From the NCBI GenBank assembly GCA_030770535.1, contig JASVEC010000006.1, forward strand, positions 1,860,001 through 1,924,000: DNA of 64,000 nucleotides, given 5' to 3'. A program made the translations under genes and the position numbers. The DNA comes from Batkoa obscura (Eukaryota; Entomophthoromycota; Entomophthoromycetes; Entomophthorales; Batkoaceae). Below, piece by piece: positions 1 to 10,995 of this stretch. The notes beneath the pieces are model-generated. The model was not told the DNA's origin. It made no database searches and saw only the letters and a list, made by a program, of their open reading frames with translations. Position 1 is the first letter of the stretch. Each line of letters starts with the position of its first letter.

Positions 1-1321
1 ATAACTTTTTATTGATTGATGAAGATGGTAGAGTTAATAAAATTAATGAATATCAGCAAAAGGAAGCTTCTTTAACACCTGCTTTTTCAATACCTGGGGG
101 GAGAGGTAGTTTATATTATGTTAATTCTATTACATTATATATTTAATGATAATTATAATAGGATTTAATCAGGTGGCTAGTATAACATCGGATGGTTTAT
201 TAAGCATCGAAAAAATACACTCAAACCCAAGCAATGCGTTTATAAAAAGCACAAGTAATTTAATACAATGTAGTATTGAAAATTCAGGCAATATCATTGG
301 TTATGGTCATTTAAATAAAATATCCACAATAAATCAACCGAATACGGCAATTGCTTGGGGGAATGGTAGTACTTTATTTTTTGATAGTAAAGGACATGGG
401 CTATCAAATTTTGATTTTCCTATGGCTCCAGTAGCTGCTTTCATGACTGGTAACTTTAATATAATAGTATAATATTCGCAATTTATAATTTTATTATAAT
501 TTTATTAGGTCAATTTGCTATTCATCCTAATACTAATACTTTGTGTTTATTTTATGCTACGTTTCAAAACGGAATTCATATTTATAGTGAACCAAATTTA
601 ACTTATTTACCTACTTACCAACTAGATCCTTTTGTTGATGATTTAGATAATAATATTGAAATGAAAGAGGTAATCTAAAAATATTAATATATAATAACGT
701 TTTATTTATATTTATATTTTAATAGTTAGAATCATTATTAGATACATTAAGTGATGCATTATCTGAGAAAGGTAATTTTAATAAAAAAAACAGCATAAAT
801 ACCCGATTAAATTATATACAGTTATGATATCTTCACCAGTAATATCAAATAAAGCAGAAACCATCAAGTCTCCTATTAAAACAAGCAAAAAGAAAAAGAA
901 AAAGAAACGAGGAATACCAACCACCTCTAATTCATCTTTACCTTTATCTACAGTAATTGAGAAGCCCATTACATTAACACAAAAAGAAAAAAGAGCTATG
1001 TTTTATCATTATATTTTATATCATGCATTACCCTATAATTCACTCACACCACAATCTACACCAAATTTAATGGTTAATGAAATTGAAAATTTAGATATTA
1101 ATACTACGATTAAAAATCCTACTAGTAATAAGAAAAAAAATGTTATGTCTTCTATTTCTCTACCGAATACGTCTAAGATGGAAGAAAATCAATTGGAAGT
1201 TAATAACAATGATTTTCATTCGCCACTAATTCCAGAGTTTACCAACACTCTTAAGTTACAGTTCTCCCCACTGTCGCCGAAGTTGCCACCTTGGGATCTT
1301 AATTTTGATCCTTTTGAATAG
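1..1321 (+). CDS. Partial beta-propeller/WD-like protein with Lys-rich C-terminal region (3' end only)
   Basis: The gene enters from the left edge and ends at TAG 1319-1321. I read at least five exons joined by short GT-AG introns: one between about 90 and 160 (exon join giving Gly-Arg-Gly-Phe-Asn), one about 453-509, one about 673-724, and one about 771-820 (gtaatt...acag). The joined frame has short hydrophobic strands alternating with small turns (for example NQVASITSDGLLSI and QFAIHPNTNTLCLFY), which resembles beta-propeller blades. It then runs into a low-complexity tail with a run of lysines near base 885 and Ser/Thr/Pro-rich sequence. The lysine run could be a nuclear or nucleolar targeting signal; this is inference. 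I do not recognise the family. A WD-repeat ribosome-biogenesis or nucleoporin-type protein is possible but unproven. Confidence 0.6.
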
Positions 1322-1573
1322 GAGTTGATATTTATTAAATGAAGTTGAGTTTGTTATACTTTTTATTTTATCAGTAATTTTTATTTGATTTTTAATATTT
1401 ATAATTAATTTATAATTTTGTTTCTAATATTTACTGATTCATACAATAATATAGTAAAAAGAACAAACTAACAAAATAATTACACAACTATTAAAAAAGT
1501 TATTGATAGTGAAACAGTTTTTAGAAAAACTTCGATATTAGTTTTAAAAACGACTTCTTAAAATCAAGAAACA

Positions 1574-1645
1574 CTCTCGAGCGGGGAATTGAACCCCGGT
1601 CTCCCGCGTGACAGGCGGGGATACTCACCACTATACTACCCGAGA
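1574..1645 (-). tRNA. tRNA-Asp (anticodon GTC)
   Basis: The minus strand folds as a 72-nt cloverleaf. The acceptor stem TCTCGGG pairs with CTCGAGA (one G-T wobble), with discriminator G. The anticodon loop CTGTCAC carries GTC, and the T arm contains GGTTCAATTCC. The body, with AGTATAGTGGTGAGTATCCC, is the standard eukaryotic tRNA-Asp sequence, including internal A- and B-box promoter elements. No intron is seen. Confidence 0.96.
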
Positions 1646-2211
1646 TTAAACAAGTATCCAAAAGTAAATAAATAAACAAAAAATAACCATTTAGTTCTGC
1701 AGCAGAGTAAAATATTAAAACTAATTATATTTTACAATAAAACATTTATTAAATCAGAAGATGTTCAATTTAGATTTATAATTTTATTTATAAATTATAC
1801 TCAAGTAATATATATAAGTTGATAGTTATATTAATTGGTAATTTTTAAAATTTTAAAAAATTAAATCTTAATAAATGATTATAGTAAAATATAAAAATCA
1901 TTATAAGTTAATAAACAATACCATTTAAATTAAAAACAGCTTAGAACATTAATGTATAGTTTAAAATTTTGAAAGGCATAAATAACAATAATCATTTAAC
2001 AAAAAAGTCTTTTTTTATTTACAAAAGCATGACTAAACATTTATTATAAATTTTATCAAGACTTTAAAAACAGAAAGTCAAAAAATAAATTCTATATTTA
2101 CCTAATTCCTGTCTAAGTTGGACTGGTATCCTTTCCCCTCTTACCTTTGTTAAAAAGTTAATGTCTTAAATCAAACTTTGCACATGGATGGGTATTTTAA
2201 AAATATTTTGT
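1646..2211. other. AT-rich spacer between the two tRNA genes
   Basis: I see no supportable gene here. The stretch is very AT-rich with poly-A and poly-T runs. The T run in 2006-2017 is only about 200 bases downstream of the tRNA-Thr 3' end on the minus strand and is not close enough to call as its terminator. Confidence 0.5.
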
Positions 2212-2283
2212 TGCCCGATAGCGGGATCGAACCACTGATCTTCAGTTTACAAGACTGACGCCTTACCACTTGGCCAAACGGGC
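2212..2283 (-). tRNA. tRNA-Thr (anticodon TGT)
   Basis: The minus strand gives a 72-nt cloverleaf. The acceptor GCCCGTT pairs with ATCGGGC with one T-T mismatch, discriminator A. The D arm is GCCAAGTGGTAAGGC. The anticodon stem TCAGT/ACTGA encloses CTTGTAA (anticodon TGT), and the T arm AGTGG-TTCGATC-CCGCT has one wobble pair. The short variable loop and the TGT anticodon indicate threonine. No intron. Confidence 0.94.
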
Positions 2284-2475
2284 TTTCTGCTATTATGTCA
2301 TTTAAAAAATAATATATTTCACCAATTGTTTTTGGATACAAAATAACAAAAACTTTGATGCGCAATATATTGATGGGTAGTATATTTAGTCTCAATAAAA
2401 TATCCCAATCTACTGTTCTTTTAATATTATTATATTGCAAGTCAACTTTTGTTAAAATATTACTTTTAAATAAGA

Positions 2476-2580
2476 TATGATAATGTTTTTTTTAGCTTCA
2501 TCGCTTTTTCCATTTTTTAAGCACTGTTTAAGCAGAAAGATTGTTAGTGAAATTCTTAAACAAAAAAAATATCCCCGTAT
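2476..2580 (+). mobile_element. TATGGGG MITE, copy 1
   Basis: A 105-bp copy of the recurrent element. The left half has the TTTTTCCATTTTTTAAGC core and the right half ends CTTAAACAAAAAAA-ATATCCCCGTA. The left terminus is diverged (TATGATAATG), so this looks like an older copy. Confidence 0.85.
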
Positions 2581-2947
2581 GTTCAACTGCTACTTACTTT
2601 TAGTTGGAATTTTGGAGTAAAATAATTTAAGCATTTTTAAACAATTAAATCTAATGTGATTAAAACAGTAAATTTTTATAAAATTCAAAATTCAATTTGA
2701 TAACTTTAGAAATGTTTTCCTAGAAAAACAATGTTGTAAATCACTTTATTACATAGTAAACTTTATTCAATTCCTTTTAATATTATATTTTCTTATTACA
2801 ATTTTGATTTTATTAACTGATCTAAAATATTATTCCAAGTCATTTTTCTTCGCAAAAAGGGAGGATAGAGGCATGAAACTGCATATAAATGGAACACTTT
2901 TCTACAAATTAACTTTTTGTCACATACTTTACATTTTTATTCATACC
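2581..2947. other. Spacer 3' of the first 7TM gene
   Basis: AT-rich DNA between the MITE and the stop codon of the 2948-3844 receptor. No gene is seen. Confidence 0.45.
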
Positions 2948-3844
2948 TTAACTGCTGCTTATTTTCCGTATAGAACGTCTAACTTCGTTTGATATCCCAG
3001 TATGTAATGTAAGCACTAGCAAGGTATTAGAAATCATACCAAAAACAAATAAAAGAGTAGCAGCTGAATCGAGATCCTCTGCATATTCAAAAGAATCACC
3101 ATACTTATACTTAAACGTTGACTCAAAAAATAAACATATAAGTGATCCTAGCATACACGTACCATAAACTGTTAATATTAAATACACTTTAAGTGTTGCT
3201 TTTTTCAAACTTTTGGTCCTTTTATCACCAACTACTTCGCTACCTGATTCGAATTCCGTTAACATAATTTCTTTAAGCTCCCCAATCTTACTTGCAATGC
3301 AATAATATGAATATACTAAAAGTCCGACACCAATTGAGCAACTTAAAAGAGAGTAATGGTAAGTCACTGAAGCCAGTATGCTATTGGTAACGTCTAAAAG
3401 ACAGCTTATTTTTGAGGATGAAATGGCAAATGTATTTGTAGTAGCACAAGCAATCAATAAGCTTGTAAAGACAATTAGATTGATCACTACAGGGCGATAG
3501 GTGTAATCAAATAGACCTGAATCTTTAACTTTTGATAATCTTTCCATAGATAATAAGGAACTCAATATTATTTCATATTGATAAATAAATAGTATTACAA
3601 AACCATAAAATGAGCACCCACGTTGGTTTTCTATTAACTTGTGTCCATTTATAAAATAATAGATAAGATCGGATAATACTGCGATTGGCGCCAAGAATTC
3701 TAAAGAAGCTAAAAGTATGATCAGTTTAATATCAAGCCCCTTTAGAGGTAATCTGCTTGCAAAATAAATCAAAAAGGAGTTGATTATTAGACATATCGAA
3801 GTTACACAAATGGTTGCTAAATAAAATGGAGAAAAGGTATACAT
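2948..3844 (-). CDS. Rhodopsin-like 7TM receptor, array member 1
   Basis: A single-exon 298-residue protein starting at an ATG (MYTFSPFY). It is predicted to be a plasma-membrane G-protein-coupled receptor; the ligand is unknown. Seven hydrophobic segments are evident, with a very short N-terminus and C-tail. The conserved TM3-type cysteine lies in RGCSFYG and the second extracellular-loop cysteine in ISCLLD, the pair that forms a disulfide in class-A GPCRs. A DRY-like ERLSK follows TM3. TM7 lacks NPxxY and instead ends SNTLLVLTLHTGI-x2-E. It is the leftmost of five minus-strand loci and close in sequence to the 8053-8949 copy. Its spacer resembles those of the other members, so the whole unit was duplicated. 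Assignment to a particular GPCR class is inference from topology and cysteines; other 7TM families are not excluded. Confidence 0.85.
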   Translation of the reverse strand: MYTFSPFYLATICVTSICLIINSFLIYFASRLPLKGLDIKLIILLASLEFLAPIAVLSDLIYYFINGHKLIENQRGCSFYGFVILFIYQYEIILSSLLSMERLSKVKDSGLFDYTYRPVVINLIVFTSLLIACATTNTFAISSSKISCLLDVTNSILASVTYHYSLLSCSIGVGLLVYSYYCIASKIGELKEIMLTEFESGSEVVGDKRTKSLKKATLKVYLILTVYGTCMLGSLICLFFESTFKYKYGDSFEYAEDLDSAATLLFVFGMISNTLLVLTLHTGISNEVRRSIRKISSS

Positions 3845-5024
3845 TAAAGCTATACTAATTAATGAAAAAAGTAAATTACTTTTTTATTTATATAGTATAG
3901 ATCTATTTTAATATTAAAGTTAATAAAAAATTTAAGATCTTTACTATTTTTATTAGTTCTAGTTCTGCGGGTTATTCTTTTATTTTTATGTCCTATCATC
4001 TTTTTGACAAACGATCACTTATGACATATTTACTTACAGCTAGTTAATTTTAACAGATATAGCTGTATGCTATAGAGTTGTTTAATAATGGTTTGATACT
4101 TTTTATCGTAATAAATAGTTTAAATAATAATTCATATTTTATGTATAATTAGGGTAGTTTTTATTCGGCATAACATTTTAAAATGAAACTATACAACTTT
4201 TTAGAGGTAATATTATCCGATCAATGATTAATAAATTATTCATCTGGGAGCACTATTTAGTCTTTGGTACCCTTTAATTTGCTTATTATTTTTTACCTCT
4301 CGGAATTTCAAATATAGGCATATATTTACAGCTATAGCAATTGTATTCTACCACTTTATAATTTCTTTATGTTTGGATTTCTATAAAATTTTGCTAGAAT
4401 ACCCAACTCAATCATAGTAGATAGAAATGCTCACATAAGTAAAACTCTGGATCTTAAATTGTAAAGATTTTTGACAATTTTGCTTGATATAAGAATATCA
4501 ATATTCAAACAATAAGTTGACATTATATGCGATAGATTAACCATTAAAATAGATAATAAATTAAACAGTATGCTAGAGTACTTTTTGAGGTAAAGTTGAT
4601 CTTTTAGAATTTTATTAGTCAAATAATTATTATTATATCAATAAATTTCGAATTGTCCTGAAATAAAATCCCGTTTGCTCTAAAGTGTATACACTCAAAT
4701 AAGTGGATTTCAGACCAATGTTTTGTGTACTTTATAGAATAAATTGAATTTATGACTACTTTAATATTTATAAGTTTTGATCTAATTTATAAAAGAGAAA
4801 GTATTGAATCACAAAGGGGATTATTGTCATACGTTTTATTAGTTCAATAGCAAAATTATTATATAGCATTTTAGTCTAATTTTTTAATAATTATTTGATG
4901 ACTTTTAAGCATAAATTCTATATCGCTACTGATTTAATTTTAACATAATCTTTCTTGCATAACTTAGAAATATTACAATTTAAGCATTTTAATTTAATTA
5001 GTAAATTCTTATATAATAGCTCTT
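3845..5024. other. Upstream spacer of receptor 1, homologous to other array spacers
   Basis: No supportable gene. Short blocks can be aligned by eye with the spacers near 7050-7560, 9260-9740 and 15350-15540 (for example the 'gcatagataataa...aaatggcat' type block around 4520-4620), so it belongs to the duplicated receptor unit. It presumably holds the promoter of receptor 1. Confidence 0.55.
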
Positions 5025-5487
5025 TTAATTTATGATCTTCTCAAATTTAAAAATACGTTTAAATCGGATAAGTAATATTCCTTGAAAAGATAAAGATAGA
5101 TTTATCTATTGAATCAGTCTATATGGGGATGTATTTTTGTATTTAAGAATTTTACTAACAATCTTTCCGCTCAAATAGCGCTTAAAAAATGGAAAAGGCG
5201 ATGAAACCAAAAAAAATATCCTCATATATTATATTACACTTTTATGCAAATAAAAAACCAAACAAACTATTGATTGCAATAGCAAATATTTTTAATATTG
5301 AGAATCAAAGTTATTTTAATATAACTTTTTTTTGTTTGTGTTATAATTTATACTTTCACCATTATTTTATGCGTTTAAAAGTGTAACAAATATATAGACT
5401 GATTCAATAGATAAATCTATCTTTTCAAGGAATATTACTTATCCGATTTAAACGTATTTTTTTAAATTTGAGAAGATCATAAATTAA
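5025..5487. repeat. Large palindromic element: ~96-bp inverted repeats enclosing a MITE
   Basis: Bases 5025-5122 and 5392-5487 are inverted copies of each other (arm starting TTAATTTATGATCTTC and ending GAATCAGTCTATAT). I see only two small length differences, one in a poly-A run and one in a GATAAAGATAG repeat. The roughly 270-bp loop holds a complete TATGGGG MITE immediately inside the left arm. It could be a foldback element or a locally inverted duplication. Confidence 0.85.
5122..5226 (-). mobile_element. TATGGGG MITE, copy 2 (in palindrome loop)
   Basis: A 105-bp copy in minus orientation. It begins TATGGGGATGTATTTTTG, has GCGCTTAAAAAATGGAAAA in the middle and ends CTCATA. Confidence 0.9.
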
Positions 5488-5553
5488 AAACATTAATTTT
5501 ATAATACAATTAAAGCATATTTCAACAAATAGTCTAAAATGAAATTCATTATC

Positions 5554-5654
5554 TATGGGTCTTTTTTTTGGTTTTGTCACTTTTTCCATTTTTAAGCGCT
5601 ATTTGAGTGGAAAGGTTATCAGTAAAACCCTTAAACAAAAAAATATATCCGTAT
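5554..5654 (+). mobile_element. TATGGGG MITE, copy 3
   Basis: A copy of about 101 bp in plus orientation. It starts TATGGGTCTTTTTTTTGG, has CTATTTGAGTGGAAAGG in the middle, and ends in a diverged ATATATCCGTA. Confidence 0.85.
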
Positions 5655-5843
5655 ATTATATAAACATTAACAAATGTATGGACATTTGGAGTTAGCATCA
5701 TACAAGCAACCGCAACCAGGAGCACATAATTTTATTTTGGTTATTAAAAAATGGAGGTTAATGATAAAATACTAAATATAGATTATGTTTTGATTTTGTT
5801 AGATTGGTATTTTATTGTAATCTATACCTCTTTATATCTCAAA

Positions 5844-6739
5844 CTATTTACTACTTATCTTTTGTATGAATTGTTTAACTTCATTCGATATTCCAGTATG
5901 TAATATAAGTACTAATAGTGTATTAAAAATCATGCCAAAAACAAATAAAAGGGTAGCAGCTGAATTAAGGTCTCGAGCTTGTTCAAAAGAATCACCATAT
6001 TTATACTTCAATACTGACTCAAAAAATAAACATATAAGTGAACCCAGCATACATACTCCATAAATACTTAAGATTAGGTACACTTTAATTGTTGCTCTCT
6101 TTAAGCCCACAAACCTATTACTACTACATGCTTCGAGATTATATTCTGATCCTATTGACATTATTTCTCTAAGTTCACTAATCTCATTTGCTATACAGTA
6201 ATATGAATATACTAAAAGCCCAACACCAATAAAGCAACTTAAAAGAGAGTAACAATAGGCGACTGGACCCAATACATTATTGTTAATACTCAACAGACAG
6301 CCTGTTTTTGTTGAAGAAAATCCAAATGAATTTATCGCAGCACAAGCAACTGATAAAATGCTAAAAATAATCAAGTTAACCGATATAGAATGGTAAGCAT
6401 AATCAAATAAGCCTGGTTTCCCAATTTTCCTCAATCTTTTCATATACAATAAAGAATTCAACATAATTTGGTAATGATAAATAGCTAATACTGTGAATCC
6501 ATAAAACGTGTATCCATATTGAATTTCTATTAGTTTATGTCCATTAATAAAATAGTAAATAAGATCAGAAAATATTTCAATTGGTACAAGAAACTCTAAG
6601 GAGCTAAAATGGGTATTAGTTTGGTATCAAACCCTTTGAATGATAATTTGCTTGCAAAATATATTAAAGAGGAGTTGACAATTAAACATATTAATGATAC
6701 AAAAATAGTCACTAAATAGTAAGGAGTGAATATAAACAT
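5844..6739 (-). pseudogene. Broken 7TM receptor, array member 2
   Basis: Homologous to the flanking receptors along its full length, starting at ATG 6739 (MFIFTPYYLV). The N-terminal part and the last 206+ codons are in different frames, joined by one apparent frameshift near 6610-6620, where the aligned receptors have an extra base. Further signs of decay: the TM3 cysteine is replaced (GYTFYG instead of GCSFYG) and the DRY-like ERLSK has become KRLRK. The last part of the gene (about 5862-6252) is identical at nucleotide level to the corresponding part of the intact 8053-8949 gene. A sequencing error could explain the frameshift alone but not the motif losses. Confidence 0.82.
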
Positions 6740-7783
6740 TAAATTGGATAAGATAAATAGAGAACAAACATTTTTATGTTTATATATTCTGGTACTGTCT
6801 TAAAAATAAAGTAAGTAAAAAAGTAAACTTTCTGCTATTTTAACAAACGTCCAATTTTGGCGGGTCATTCTTACTATTTTACTTCTGATCACTTTTTTTG
6901 CAAGCTTAACATTTTATAAAACTATTACACTTACTTAATATAAACTAATATTAGTTATGTTTGGCGAAATTATTTAATCAATTAGTAATACTCTTTACTC
7001 ATAAAAATAATATGAACAATAGCACACATCTTGTGCATAAATGTAGGAGATTTAATCCAGGATATCATTTAAAAACAAAATTATACTATTTTTCAAAAGC
7101 AATATTACCCTGCTAATAATGATTAAAAAGACTAGCTTGGGAGCATAAAATTCATTTTTGTTCCTGCTTAATGTAATCCATGTTTTTATCCCTTTAATAC
7201 TGTACAAAGTTCCTAATTCTATTATTAAAAAAATAACTTTTAGTACTTTATATTAATCATATCGATGTTAGGTTTTTACAGGCTTTTACTAGAATCTTGT
7301 AATTATACTTGAATAAATAGATCAGGAAGTGAAAACCGAAATGCAAAATATAAAACTTTTCAATAGCCTTGCTTAAAGTGATACCTTAAAGCTTAATGAA
7401 TTAATTGATATTATGTATAGTTCCGCTGTTTATTATAGTTGTTAATTTAAATGACATTTTAAAGGACTTTTCAAGGTAAAGGTATGCTTTTAGCGTATTA
7501 TTGGTCAAAAAGGCTTTAAAAATAAATTTAATAGATCTCAAATCACTTTAAACTTACTATCCTTATAAAGACTTAAAAATAAAGTTATTTATAGTTGTAA
7601 TTTGTGTGTATAAACACATAAAGAGAAAACTGTTTAAGTATTTTTTTTTACTTATGAAAGTTTATCAATAACAATAATAATAATAATAATAATAATAATA
7701 TCATAATATATAGTATAAAAAGATTCTATGTTCTAAAAAATTTAAATTTTATATTAATTATATCATGTAAGCATTAATGAATA
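6740..7783. other. Receptor-array spacer with an AAT microsatellite
   Basis: No gene is seen. It aligns in blocks with the spacers upstream of the other array members. A pure (AAT)n tract of about nine to ten units lies at 7673-7701. Confidence 0.6.
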
Positions 7784-7888
7784 TATGGGGATGTATTTTT
7801 TTGTTTAAGAATTTTGCTAACAATCTTTCCACTCAAATAGCGCTTAAAAAATGGAAAAAATAATGAAACCAAAAAAAACACCCCCATA
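7784..7888 (-). mobile_element. TATGGGG MITE, copy 4
   Basis: A 105-bp, well preserved copy. It starts TATGGGGATGTATTTTTTTG and ends AACACCCCCATA. It lies about 165 bases downstream of the receptor stop at 8053. Confidence 0.93.
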
Positions 7889-8052
7889 TGGACATTTAGA
7901 ATTAGCATCATGCAAGTAACTTCAACCAGGAGTACATAATTTTATTTTGGTTATTAAAAAATGGAGGTTAATGATAAAATACTAAATATAGATTATGTTT
8001 TGATTTTTTTAGATTGGCCTATTACTGTACACTTTATATTTTTAACCATAAA

Positions 8053-8949
8053 TTATTTATTACTTATCTTATGTATGAATTGTTTAACTTCATTCGATAT
8101 TCCAGTATGTAATATAAGTACTAATAGTGTATTAAAAATCATGCCAAAAACAAATAAAAGGGTAGCAGCTGAATTAAGGTCTCGAGCTTGTTCAAAAGAA
8201 TCACCATATTTATACTTCAATACTGACTCAAAAAATAAACATATAAGTGAACCCAGCATACATACTCCATAAATACTTAAGATTAGGTACACTTTAATTG
8301 TTGCTCTCTTTAAGCCCACAAACCTATTACTACTACATGCTTCGAGATTATATTCTGATCCTATTGACATTATTTCTCTAAGTTCACTAATCTCATTTGC
8401 TATACAGTAATATGAATATACTAAAAGCCCAACACCAATAAAGCAACTTAAAAGAGAGTAATGGTAAGTCACTGAAGCCAGTATGTTATTGGTAACATCT
8501 AACAGACAACTTATTTTTGAGGATGAAATGGCAAATGAATTTGTGACAGCACAAGTAACCAACAAAATTGTGAAGATAACTAAATTAACTACTATAGGCC
8601 AATAATTATATTGAAATAAGCTCGATTTTTTAATTTTTGCTAACCTTTCCATTGATAATAACGAGCTTAACATAATTTCATATTGATAAATAAATAGTAT
8701 TATAAAACCATAAAACGAACATCCATATTGGTTTTCTATTAATTTGTGTCCATTTATAGAATAATATATGAGATCCGACAATACTGCAATTGGTGCAAGG
8801 TACTCTAAAGAGGCTAAAAGTATTATTAATTTTATATCAAGTCCTTTAAAAGATAGTTTGGTCGCAAAATAAATCAAGAAGGAATTAGTTAATAAACATA
8901 TCGATGTTACACAAATAACTGCTAAATAAAAAGGAGTAAAGGTGAACAT
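8053..8949 (-). CDS. Rhodopsin-like 7TM receptor, array member 3 (mosaic gene)
   Basis: A single-exon 298-residue 7TM protein with the same plan as array member 1: TM3 cysteine in GCSFYG, DRY-like ERLAK, loop-2 cysteine in SCLLDV, a basic third intracellular loop, and terminal LILHTGI-x2-E. It is a mosaic. The N-terminal two thirds match the 2948-3844 receptor closely (including the TYHYSLL region), while about 390 bp at the 3' end (8071-8460) are identical to the pseudogene at 5862-6252. The change is abrupt, just after codons for LLSCFIG. This is what gene conversion or unequal crossing-over between array members would leave. Predicted to be a plasma-membrane GPCR; ligand unknown. Confidence 0.86.
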   Translation of the reverse strand: MFTFTPFYLAVICVTSICLLTNSFLIYFATKLSFKGLDIKLIILLASLEYLAPIAVLSDLIYYSINGHKLIENQYGCSFYGFIILFIYQYEIMLSSLLSMERLAKIKKSSLFQYNYWPIVVNLVIFTILLVTCAVTNSFAISSSKISCLLDVTNNILASVTYHYSLLSCFIGVGLLVYSYYCIANEISELREIMSIGSEYNLEACSSNRFVGLKRATIKVYLILSIYGVCMLGSLICLFFESVLKYKYGDSFEQARDLNSAATLLFVFGMIFNTLLVLILHTGISNEVKQFIHKISNK

Positions 8950-10104
8950 TTGGGCTGAATTAATTCATCAAGGAAAAAACATCCCTTCGTTTATATATCA
9001 TAGTTCAATCTCAAGATTAATATAAATGTAAGCCTAAACTTTTTACTATATTTGTCAAAAGCTAATTCTAGGGGATTGTCCTTAACGATTTAATTCTTAG
9101 CACTTTATTTGTAGTCTAGTACTTTATAAAATCATTACATTGGCTAAATATAAACCAATGTCAATTATAATTTTCAAGATTATTTAATAAACTTTTAATG
9201 CTTCTTGTACTAATAAATAGTGTAAACGATAACACACGCTCTGTGCATAACTATACGAAATCTGACCTGATATACAATTTAAAAGTGACATTAAACTACT
9301 TTTCAAATTTAATATTACTCTACTAAAGATAATTAAAAGGGCTTGCCTGAGAGCGCAAAGTCATTTTCTGTTATGCTTAAAATAATTCATATTCTTTACG
9401 ATCCTGAATCACAGTAAAGGCCTTGATTTTACTATCAGTAAAGTGAACTTCACTACTTTATAATAGTTGTTTGGTATTAGATTTTTAGAGGCTTTTTCTA
9501 GAACATATAAGTCAAATGTGACTTGATTAAAGATGTCAACAAAACCCAAAATATAAAATTATGAAACATTTCAATAGTCTAGCTTAATTTAATACCTTAA
9601 AGTTTAATAAATGAATTAACACTATGCATGGTGACATTGTCCATTAGCATAGCTAATAAGTTAAATGGCATATTAAAGGGTTTTTGAAAATAAACTTTAT
9701 TTTTTAACATTTTATTCGTCGAAAAATAATTTTTTGAAAAAGTTAAAAAAACTCATACTTTAAAATAAAATCCATTATCTAACAACGGAAACTTAAATAA
9801 ACCTCTAAATTCAGTATTCTTATTTATTGTTTTGTACACTTCAGGAAAGGCTTTTTCAAAAACCTATTTTATAGCACCTCGTTAAAATTAAAATATAGCT
9901 TAACAAGTAGATTAAGGTGGGATTTTTTTATGTTGTTTAAACTATAAAAATCAAAAAAATCAAAACATTCAAACAATTTTGACTATAAGTTTAGGCGCTT
10001 ATTAATGTCACAAAAAAGGAGCTTTACAGTATAAGCCTAAGCATAAATCAAACAAATTTTATTAAATTCACTTCTAATGTAAACTTTTAACTTTTATTTC
10101 GAAA
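8950..10104. other. Receptor-array spacer
   Basis: No supportable gene. The blocks at 9260-9380 and 9620-9740 align with the spacers at 7050-7170 and 7410-7530, so the spacer was duplicated with the genes. It contains no TATGGGG MITE, unlike most neighbouring spacers. Confidence 0.55.
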
Positions 10105-10995
10105 TCATTCATCGCATCTCTTTTGCATGAAATATTTTACTTCACTTGCAATTCCAGCATGCAATGTAAGCGATAACAGTGCATTAAAAATCATACCAAA
10201 AACAAATAAAAGGATGGCAGCCGAATTGAGCTCTTCGATATATTCAAAAGAATCACCATATTTGTATTTTAGTATTATTTCAAAAAATAGACAGATAATT
10301 GAGCCTAGCATACACGTTCCATAAGTAGTCAAGATCAAATATACTTCAATTGATGCGTTTTTTAGGCTTATAAACCTTTCACTACTACAAGCTTCGATAC
10401 TAGGGTCTGACTCCACTGATATAGTTTCTCTAAGTCCGCTAATCTCATTTGCTATACAATAATATGAATATATCAGTAGCTCAAAACCAATAAAGCAATT
10501 TAAAAGAAAATAGTGATAAGTAGTTGAACCTAATATATTACTGGTAGCATTTAACATGTAACTTACTTTTATTGATGAAATTGCAAATGAATTTGTTACG
10601 ACACAAGCGATCAATAAGCCTGTAAAGATAATCAAGCTAGCCATTACAGGATGGTAAGCATAATCAAATAATCTTATTTTCTAATTTTCGATAATCTTTC
10701 GATTGCCAAATAAAGAACTTAGCACAATTTTATGTTGATGAACGAATAAAACAGTAAAACCATAGAATGAGCATCCATATTGATTTTCTATTAACTTTTG
10801 CCCTCTAATAAAGTAATAAATGAGATCCGGTAACACTGCAATCGGTAAAAGATACCCTAAAGAGGTTAAAAACATTATCAACTTAATATCAAATTCTTTA
10901 ATAGATGGTTTGCTAGCAAAGTAAATTAAAAACGAGTTGACTGCTAAACATATAAAAGTTATACAAATAGTTGCTATATAAAACGGAGTAAACAT
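10105..10995 (-). pseudogene. Broken 7TM receptor, array member 4
   Basis: The coding frame starts at ATG 10995 (MFTPFYIATI) and covers TM1-TM3, then breaks around 10645-10700. An ERLSKIRK stretch lies in one frame and RLFDYAYHP in another, implying two frame changes within about 40 bases. The remaining 180 codons (TM4-TM7) are open to a stop at 10105. The TM3 cysteine (GCSFYG) is kept, but the loop-2 cysteine is lost (SYMLNA where the others have SCLLD). The ending SLTLHAGI is also changed from LHTGI. I infer a recently inactivated receptor. Confidence 0.82.

Noticed and set aside
7673-7701. AAT tract considered as a regulatory or coding repeat
   Set aside because: A simple microsatellite in spacer DNA; no frame or motif context.
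5866-8272. Two plus-strand frames (5866-6063 and 7961-8272) with the same protein sequence
   Set aside because: They are antisense to receptor coding sequence and identical only because the underlying DNA is a converted tract.
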